Assembly: GCA_030680175.1 (NCBI GenBank)
Contig: JAUXWO010000136.1
Span: forward strand, 1-64,000
Direction: 5' to 3'
Length of the DNA: 64,000 nt
From: Vicinamibacterales bacterium
Lineage (GTDB): Bacteria > Acidobacteriota > Vicinamibacteria > Vicinamibacterales > UBA2999
The notes under the pieces are model-generated. The model saw only the letters and a list, made by a program, of their open reading frames with translations. It was not told the origin of the DNA and ran no database searches. Position numbers and translations under genes: made by a program. Positions 58,915 through 64,000 of this stretch are shown here, piece after piece. Every line of letters begins with the position of its first letter. The stretch's first letter is position 1.

Positions 58915-59330
58915 GCGAGCAGTTCCTTCACGCGGGACGGCAGGCGCACCGGGCGGCCCGCCAGATCCACGGCGACGTGCACCGTGGAGCCGGAGGCGAC
59001 CCGCGCCTGATCGGCCCGCCGGATGACTTCGTAGTCGAAGGCCAGGCGCGCGGGCGAGGGCCGCCGCGCGGTCGTCCGTATCTCGATCTCATCGTCGTAG
59101 CGCGCCGAGAGGTGGTACTCGCAGTGCGCGGCGATCACGGGCAGCCGAAGGCCCGCCGCTTCCATGTCGGCGTAGGTCGCGCCCGTCGTGCGAAGCCAGT
59201 CCGTGCGCGCCACCTCGAACCACACCAGGTAGTTCGCGTAGTAGACGACGCCCATCATGTCGGTCTCGGCGTAGCGCACGCGCACGACCGAGGTCGAGGC
59301 GCGGCCCGCGGCGACGGCAGGGGCGTCCAT
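58911..59330 (-). CDS. YbgC-type acyl-CoA thioesterase
   Basis: The 139-residue hot-dog-fold protein has the YbgC/4HBT signature: VRYAETDMMGVVYYANYLVWFE with its catalytic Asp. HLSARYDDEIEI follows. It likely cleaves a small acyl-CoA and, in other bacteria, is linked to the tol-pal region; here it sits with bamD. Its ATG shares one base with the rpe stop. Confidence 0.87.
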   Translation of the reverse strand: MDAPAVAAGRASTSVVRVRYAETDMMGVVYYANYLVWFEVARTDWLRTTGATYADMEAAGLRLPVIAAHCEYHLSARYDDEIEIRTTARRPSPARLAFDYEVIRRADQARVASGSTVHVAVDLAGRPVRLPSRVKELLA

Positions 59331-60013
59331 CAGGATCGAACCCGCGAGGCGGCCGCTCGTGCGCCGGCCAGCTTGAGGGCGCGCGCGGCCGATTCCGCGT
59401 CGCCGCCGCCGAAGACCGCGTGGCCCGCCACGAGGATCTCCGCACCGGCCTCGACAACCGAGCCGATCGTCTCGAGGTCCACGCCGCCGTCGACCTCGAT
59501 GGGCGCCGGGTTGCCGGCCTGATCCAGCAGCGCCCGCACGGCGCGGATCTTCGCGACACTCCGGGGGATGAACCGCTGCCCGCCGAAGCCCGGATTGACC
59601 GACATCACCAGCACGAAATCCACGTCGGCCGCGACCTCTTCGAGGGCCGACACCGGCGTCGAGGGGTTGAGGACGACACCGGCCTGCGCGCCGAGCCCCT
59701 TGATCGCCTGAATCGTCCGGTGCAGGTGGGGCAGCACCTCGACGTGGACCGACAGCATCGCGGCGCCGGCGTCGATGAACGCCTCGAGGAAGCGATCGGG
59801 GTTGTCGATCATCAGGTGCACGTCGAGCGGCACCTGCGCAACGCGCTTCAGCGCGCGGACGACCGGCACCCCGATCGTCAGGTTCGGGACGAAGTGGCCG
59901 TCCATCACGTCGACGTGGATGAGGTCCGCGCCGCCGCGTTCGGCGGCGGCGACCTCGCGCCCGAGCGCCATGAAGTCCGCTGAGAGAATCGACGGCGACA
60001 GACGGATGCTCAT
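59330..60013 (-). CDS. rpe: ribulose-phosphate 3-epimerase
   Basis: Rpe interconverts ribulose 5-phosphate and xylulose 5-phosphate. The 227-residue TIM-barrel enzyme has SPSILSADFMALG, the metal-site HVDVMDGHFVPNLTIG and DVHLMIDNP. MSVNPGFGGQRFI and EVDGGVD complete the set. It overlaps the PASTA gene by four bases. Confidence 0.95.
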   Translation of the reverse strand: MSIRLSPSILSADFMALGREVAAAERGGADLIHVDVMDGHFVPNLTIGVPVVRALKRVAQVPLDVHLMIDNPDRFLEAFIDAGAAMLSVHVEVLPHLHRTIQAIKGLGAQAGVVLNPSTPVSALEEVAADVDFVLVMSVNPGFGGQRFIPRSVAKIRAVRALLDQAGNPAPIEVDGGVDLETIGSVVEAGAEILVAGHAVFGGGDAESAARALKLAGARAAASRVRS

Positions 60014-60735
60014 CGGCTCACCTCGATGGTGATGAAGTCGCCAGGTTCGACCTGGTAGCCGCCGGCCGGCCCCTGCCGGAGGATGATCCCGGCCGGGATA
60101 CCCGGTGCCGCCTGCAGGTGCGGCACCACGCTCACGCGGAAGCCGCGGTTCCGCAGCAGGTCGGCCGTCTGCGTGGCCGGCAGGCCGATGAGGTCCGGCA
60201 TCACGAAGCTGACCCGGTCCTGGCCGCGGTTGACGAGCAGGTGCACTTCGCTGCCGGTGGTGCCCGGCGCGGGCAACTGCGCCACGACGACGTCCGGCGG
60301 GTAGTCCGACGATCGAATCTCGGCGACGATGGCTTCCGGCATGCCTTCCTGGACCAGGCGGATCTGCGCCGAGCGCTCCGACTCGCCGACGAGCCTCGGG
60401 ACGCTCACGATCCGCGGACCGGCGCTGACCCAGACGCGGACATTGCGCATGCGCCGCGCCAGCTCGCCGGCCGGGGGATCCTGCGCGAGCACGGCGCCGG
60501 CCGGCACCGTGGCGTCAGGACGCCGCGTCTCGTCCACCCGGATGCTGAGATCGAGGGACGCCAGCGAGGCCGTGGCCTGCTCGAGCGATTGGCCGACGAG
60601 GCTGGGGACGGTGACATCGCGCGCCCGCACCGCCACGCGCATGGCGATGAAGGCGAAGATGACGAAGGTCGCGCCGAGCGCGCCGACGAGCACCACCAGT
60701 TTGCCGATACCCCAGACACGGGTGCGGAGAGCCAT
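60010..60735 (-). CDS. membrane-anchored protein with three PASTA domains
   Basis: The 241-residue protein has one N-terminal membrane helix (about 11-33). Three PASTA repeats follow, starting at VTVPSLVGQSLEQA (about 41), VSVPRLVGESERSA (about 111) and FVMPDLIGLPATQT (about 178). Each ends in a short Val/Ile strand before the next. PASTA domains often bind peptidoglycan. No kinase or transpeptidase domain is attached. It is the first gene of the five-gene overlapping operon, with a good -35/-10 pair upstream. Confidence 0.85.
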   Translation of the reverse strand: MALRTRVWGIGKLVVLVGALGATFVIFAFIAMRVAVRARDVTVPSLVGQSLEQATASLASLDLSIRVDETRRPDATVPAGAVLAQDPPAGELARRMRNVRVWVSAGPRIVSVPRLVGESERSAQIRLVQEGMPEAIVAEIRSSDYPPDVVVAQLPAPGTTGSEVHLLVNRGQDRVSFVMPDLIGLPATQTADLLRNRGFRVSVVPHLQAAPGIPAGIILRQGPAGGYQVEPGDFITIEVSR

Positions 60736-60747
60736 GCGTGACCAACG

Positions 60748-60777
60748 AATGTACTACAAGTGCTTGAGAGTCAGCAA
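60748..60777 (-). promoter_or_regulatory. candidate promoter of the PASTA-to-bamD operon
   Basis: Read on the minus strand, TTGCTG (60777-60772) is followed after 18 bases by TACATT (60753-60748). The -10 ends 12 bases before the PASTA ATG. Confidence 0.45.
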
Positions 60778-60799
60778 GTAACGGGAACAGTCGTCCGCG

Positions 60800-62170
60800 C
60801 TAGTCCGGGGCGGTGAACACCGCGCCGAAGAAGGCCTCGAGGCCGTGGCGGGCTGGATCGGTCCTGAGGTAGCCCGCAGGGTCGGCCAGCGCGGCCACCT
60901 CGGCCGGCAGGCCCGGCAGGTCCTGCACGCGCAGGCGGCGGAAGCCGGGGTGGCTCAGCAGGAAGCGATCGACGACCGCGTCGTTCTCCTCCGGCTCGCT
61001 CGAGCAGGTGCTGTAGACGATCCGGCCACCCGGCATGACCGCCCGGGCGGCCTGGATGAGCAGTCTGTCCTGGACCGCGGCGAAGCGGTCGAGGTCGTCC
61101 GGCTGGCGCCGCCAGCGGATGTCCGGATCCCGTCGAACCGTCCCGAGCCCCGAACAGGGCGCGTCCACCAGCACATGGGTGAAGCGGGGAAGCCACGGCC
61201 AGCCGCCGTCCGCGGCCGTGTGTACCACCCGTGCCGGGACGCCGGCGGCCCGCAACGTCGCGGCGACGAGCGCGACACGACGCGGCCGGACGTCGGCGGC
61301 GACGACCATCCCGCCGGGACCGAGGCCGCTGGCGATCGCGACCGCCTTGCCGCCGGGCGCCGCACACGCGTCGAGCACGCGGGCCGCGCCGCCGGCCTGC
61401 AGCAGCTCCGGCACGAGCTGCGACGCCTCGTCCTGGATGAAGTACGGGCTCGTCCCGGTGGGCACCGGCATCGCCGGCTGGTCGTCCTCGACAATCAGTC
61501 CATGCGGCGCCCAGCGCGCGGGCCGGGTCCGGATGCCGAGCGCGGCGAGCGACGCGGCCACGGCCTCGCGCGTCGCCTGCGCGGTGTTCACGCGGAGGCA
61601 GAGCGGTGATGGCGTGTTGTTGAAGCGGACCCAGGCCTCGGTGGCGGTGAAGCCATGGCGATCGAGCCAGCGCTCCACGAGCCACACCGGATGCGACCCG
61701 CTGATGGAGAGATAGGCGACGGCGTCGGCGCGGCTGGCCGGCGCGTCTCCGTCATCGGGGCGCGCGGGCCAGGGGAGCGTCGCGCGCTCCCGTGCGAGGC
61801 GGCGGAGGATGCCGTTCACGAACCCGGCGGCGCTGGACTTGCCCGCCTTGCGGACGAGCGCCACCGCGTCGTTCACGACCGCGCTGGCCGGCACGCGTTC
61901 CAGGTAGAGGAGCTGGTAGAGCCCCATGCGGAGGGCGATGAGCACCTCGGGGTCGAGCTTCGCCAGGGGCCGTCCGGCGGTCCGCGCCAGCTGGAAATCG
62001 ATCGCGCCGCGCGCGCGCAGGGTGCCGGTGACGATCTCCGAGAGCAGCGCGCGATCGCGGGCGTCGCCGAGGGCCGCACGCGCCCGGGCGGTGGCCTCGC
62101 CAAGATCGATCTGCCCCGCCTCCACCGACAGCAGGGCGCGAAACGCCGCGGTGCGCGCCGGAGCGATCAC
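60800..62170 (-). CDS. rsmB: 16S rRNA (cytosine967-C5)-methyltransferase RsmB
   Basis: RsmB methylates C967 of 16S rRNA. The 456-residue protein has an N-terminal NusB-like domain (AFRALLSVEAGQ, GLYQLLYLERVPASAVVNDAV). The SAM-dependent domain has DACAAPGGKAVAIA and DVRP. The two catalytic Cys motifs are VDAPCSGLG and YSTCSSEPEEN. It starts at GTG overlapping the fmt stop (GTGA). The operon is def-fmt-rsmB, as in many bacteria. Confidence 0.94.
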   Translation of the reverse strand: MIAPARTAAFRALLSVEAGQIDLGEATARARAALGDARDRALLSEIVTGTLRARGAIDFQLARTAGRPLAKLDPEVLIALRMGLYQLLYLERVPASAVVNDAVALVRKAGKSSAAGFVNGILRRLARERATLPWPARPDDGDAPASRADAVAYLSISGSHPVWLVERWLDRHGFTATEAWVRFNNTPSPLCLRVNTAQATREAVAASLAALGIRTRPARWAPHGLIVEDDQPAMPVPTGTSPYFIQDEASQLVPELLQAGGAARVLDACAAPGGKAVAIASGLGPGGMVVAADVRPRRVALVAATLRAAGVPARVVHTAADGGWPWLPRFTHVLVDAPCSGLGTVRRDPDIRWRRQPDDLDRFAAVQDRLLIQAARAVMPGGRIVYSTCSSEPEENDAVVDRFLLSHPGFRRLRVQDLPGLPAEVAALADPAGYLRTDPARHGLEAFFGAVFTAPD

Positions 62171-63129
62171 GCGGGCCCCAGGCGCACGCCCGGGGCGAGG
62201 GGATGACCGGCCAGGAAGTCGCCGATGGCCATCACGCGTTTGCCCTCGGGTTGCAGGGCCAGGAGCCGCAGGGTGTGCCCGTCGCCGCAGGCCACGCTGG
62301 CCCCGGCGCGCGACGCCTCGACGACGGTGCCCGGAGCGGCCGGCGCCCCCAGAGCGTCGCCGAGGGCGGTGCGATGCAGGATCAGGCGCCTGCCCTCGAC
62401 GGACGTGGACGCATGGGGCCAGGGGAAGAGGCCGCGCACCTGATTGTGGATCGCCTGCGCGCTCGCGGCCCAGTCGATGGGGCTGTCGTCACGTGTCACC
62501 TTGGGCGCGTAGGTGGCGAGGGCGTCGTCTTGTGGCGTCTCCAGGACGGGGCCGTCGGCGAGACGGTCCACGACCGCGCCGACGAGCGTCGCGCCAAGCG
62601 TCCCGAGGCGCGCTTCGACGATGTCGCTCGTCTCGTCGGGGTCGATGGGCGTGGTCACGACATCCAGCATCGGGCCGGCATCGAGCGCCTTCACCACGCG
62701 CATGATCGTGACCCCCGTTTCACGCTCGCCGGCCATCACGGCGCGGTGCACCGGGGCCGCGCCGCGGTACTTCGGCAGCAGCGACGCGTGGACGTTGATG
62801 AGGCCGAGCCGCGGCTGGGCCAGGAGCCAGTCCGGCAGGATCTTGCCGTAGGCGGCGACCACGCCGAGGTCGGCGTCGAGCGCGGCGAACGCCGCCTCGC
62901 AGAGGTCGCGCGTCAGCCGCTCGGGCTGGAGGACCGGAATGCCGTGCACCTGGGCCAGCGTCTTGACCGGCGCGTCTGACACGCGCTGCCCGCGGCCACG
63001 CGCCCGATCGGGCTGCGTCACGACGGCGACCACGGTGTGACGGGAGGCCACGAGGCGCGCGAGCGTGGGCGCCGCAAACGCCGGCGTGCCGTAGAAGACG
63101 AGGCGAAGGGGGGCGCCCACGGCTACCAC
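62167..63129 (-). CDS. fmt: methionyl-tRNA formyltransferase
   Basis: Fmt formylates initiator Met-tRNA. The 320-residue protein has LRLVFYGTPAFAAPTL and the VVTQPDRARGRGQ loop. The formyl-THF/catalytic motif HASLLPKYRGAAP and the C-terminal OB-like domain are present. The start is GTG at 63129, overlapping def by seven bases; an alternative GTG at 63120 would avoid the overlap. Confidence 0.94.
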   Translation of the reverse strand: MVAVGAPLRLVFYGTPAFAAPTLARLVASRHTVVAVVTQPDRARGRGQRVSDAPVKTLAQVHGIPVLQPERLTRDLCEAAFAALDADLGVVAAYGKILPDWLLAQPRLGLINVHASLLPKYRGAAPVHRAVMAGERETGVTIMRVVKALDAGPMLDVVTTPIDPDETSDIVEARLGTLGATLVGAVVDRLADGPVLETPQDDALATYAPKVTRDDSPIDWAASAQAIHNQVRGLFPWPHASTSVEGRRLILHRTALGDALGAPAAPGTVVEASRAGASVACGDGHTLRLLALQPEGKRVMAIGDFLAGHPLAPGVRLGPA

Positions 63130-63632
63130 TTGCCCGCGCGGGTCAGCTTGCGGATCTTCCGGACGATCATGTCACGCTTGATCCCGCGGAGCCTGTCGAT
63201 GAACACCGTGCCGTCGAGGTGATCCATCTCGTGCTGAAACGCGCGGGCGAGCAGTCCCTCGCCCTCATGCGTCCGTGGCTCGCCCGCACGGTCGAGCCCG
63301 CGGATCACGATGCGGCCGGGCCGGGCGACGCTGGCGGTGAACCCCGGCGCGCTCAGGCAGCCCTCTTCCTCGATCTGCATGTCCTCGCGCGAGACGAACT
63401 CGGGGTTGATCAGCGTCATGAGCGCGTCCGGATCGCGGCCGACCGACAGGTCCACGACGAAGATGCGCAGCGGCACGCCCACCTGCGTCGCCGCCAGCCC
63501 GATGCCGGGCGCCGCATACATCGTCTCGATCATGTCGTCGAGCAGCCGCGTGATCTCCGGCGTGATCGCGTCGACGGGCTGGGCCGTCTGGTGGAGCAGC
63601 GGGTCGCCGTACTTGAGGATGGGGCGCAGCAT
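63123..63632 (-). CDS. def: peptide deformylase
   Basis: Def removes the N-formyl group from new proteins. The 169-residue metalloenzyme has motif 1 GIGLAATQVG, motif 2 EEGCLSAPG (metal Cys) and motif 3 QHEMDHLDG (metal His pair). The ATG at 63632 begins MLRPILKYGDPLL; the track adds 51 shadow residues. It lies four bases after the aroC stop. Confidence 0.95.
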   Translation of the reverse strand: MLRPILKYGDPLLHQTAQPVDAITPEITRLLDDMIETMYAAPGIGLAATQVGVPLRIFVVDLSVGRDPDALMTLINPEFVSREDMQIEEEGCLSAPGFTASVARPGRIVIRGLDRAGEPRTHEGEGLLARAFQHEMDHLDGTVFIDRLRGIKRDMIVRKIRKLTRAGKW

Positions 63633-63636
63633 GGCG

Positions 63637-64000
63637 TCAGCGGTTCTCGCCGGTCGCGGGCGGCGTGAGGCGCGCGGCGATGGCCGCGGCCGCCGCGTGC
63701 GCGTGTGCCTCGACCGCGTCCATGGTGTCGCCGCCGAAGCGCTCGAGGACGGCATCGGCCAGGACCAGCGCGACCATGGCTTCACCGACGACGGCCGCGG
63801 CCGGCACGGCGCACACGTCGCTGCGCTCGATCGCCGCCGGGGCCTCCTCGAGCGTCGTGAGATCCACGGAGCGCAGTGGCTTCATCAGCGTCGCGATCGG
63901 CTTCATGCCCGCCGTCACGCGCACCTCCATCCCGTTGGTCACGCCGCCCTCGAGGCCGCCGGCGCGGTTGGTGGGACGCACGAGGCCAGGGGCGCCGCCC
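63637..64000 (-). CDS. aroC: chorismate synthase, C-terminal part
   Basis: AroC makes chorismate from EPSP with reduced FMN. Only the C-terminal 120 residues or so are in the window; the frame stays open to the right edge (GGAPGL before the track's GTG). It shows [47 protein letters not shown] and [10 protein letters not shown]. These are the family's FMN and substrate motifs. The real start lies beyond base 64000. Confidence 0.92.
   Translation of the reverse strand, partial: GGAPGLVRPTNRAGGLEGGVTNGMEVRVTAGMKPIATLMKPLRSVDLTTLEEAPAAIERSDVCAVPAAAVVGEAMVALVLADAVLERFGGDTMDAVEAHAHAAAAAIAARLTPPATGENR

Overview
This window is chromosomal DNA of a high-GC, Gram-negative bacterium. It most likely comes from Acidobacteriota, in or near the Vicinamibacteria class. 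Three things point there: the VWFA-related protein at 38.2 kb belongs to a family known mainly from Acidobacteria, the outer-membrane genes (BamD, MlaE/F/D, a beta-barrel protein) fit a diderm, and gene density and third-position GC are very high. Lineage is inferred from protein character only. I see no mobile element, phage gene, CRISPR array or rRNA. Two tRNA genes are present.

Layout. 0-10 kb holds central metabolism: the end of a PilP/GspC-like gene, serA, malate dehydrogenase, succinate dehydrogenase sdhC-sdhA-sdhB, succinyl-CoA synthetase sucC-sucD and ndk, then a DUF2905 protein, dcd and a gamma-carbonic anhydrase-like protein. 10-29 kb is a long rightward run of housekeeping genes: hisS, aspS, phoH, ybeY, a CorC-type CBS protein, era, mgtE, recO, glyQ, glyS, pyruvate phosphate dikinase, corA and mutL. 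28.7-39 kb is mixed: a membrane alpha/beta-hydrolase-like protein, rarA with a SpoU methyltransferase, greA, a patatin-like protein that lacks its serine, two PLP sulfur-amino-acid enzymes, a DHH phosphoesterase and the VWA protein. 39-45 kb holds uvrB and an MCE lipid-transport operon (mlaE-mlaF-mlaD plus two small helical proteins). 45-52 kb holds tRNA-Val, an NtrC-type regulator, and a nucleobase/sugar-phosphate salvage neighbourhood: upp, an exported amidohydrolase, hpt, an RpiB-like protein and DeoC. Next come a basic small protein, a beta-barrel protein and tRNA-Gly. 52-64 kb holds two secreted Cys-rich proteins, sugar activation (phosphomannomutase and nucleotidyltransferase), pgsA, an overlapping operon (PASTA protein, rpe, thioesterase, epimerase, bamD), and rsmB-fmt-def with the end of aroC.

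Most striking observations. (1) The RpiB-like/DeoC pair carries N-terminal extensions that resemble those of bacterial-microcompartment cargo enzymes, yet no shell gene is in the window; it may be an orphan or split sugar-phosphate compartment pathway. (2) Pyruvate phosphate dikinase has a 60-residue histone-H1-like Lys/Ala tail. (3) MlaD has five copies of a G-E-G-T motif at an exact 34-residue period. (4) Several intergenic spaces hold short tandem arrays (7, 8 or 14 bp units). One pair forms a large inverted repeat around tRNA-Gly, and one can form G-quadruplexes. (5) Many genes start within about 3-20 bases of a TANNAT-like -10 box, which suggests widespread leaderless or very-short-leader transcripts. 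(6) A cluster of DnaA-box-like 9-mers and a perfect 16-bp palindrome lie between serA and mdh.

No gene-free stretch exceeds 300 bases. The longest spacers (1950-2216, 6645-6865, 38070-38244) contain the candidate regulatory elements listed. Coordinates of starts are my choices from the sequence; several differ from the ORF track.
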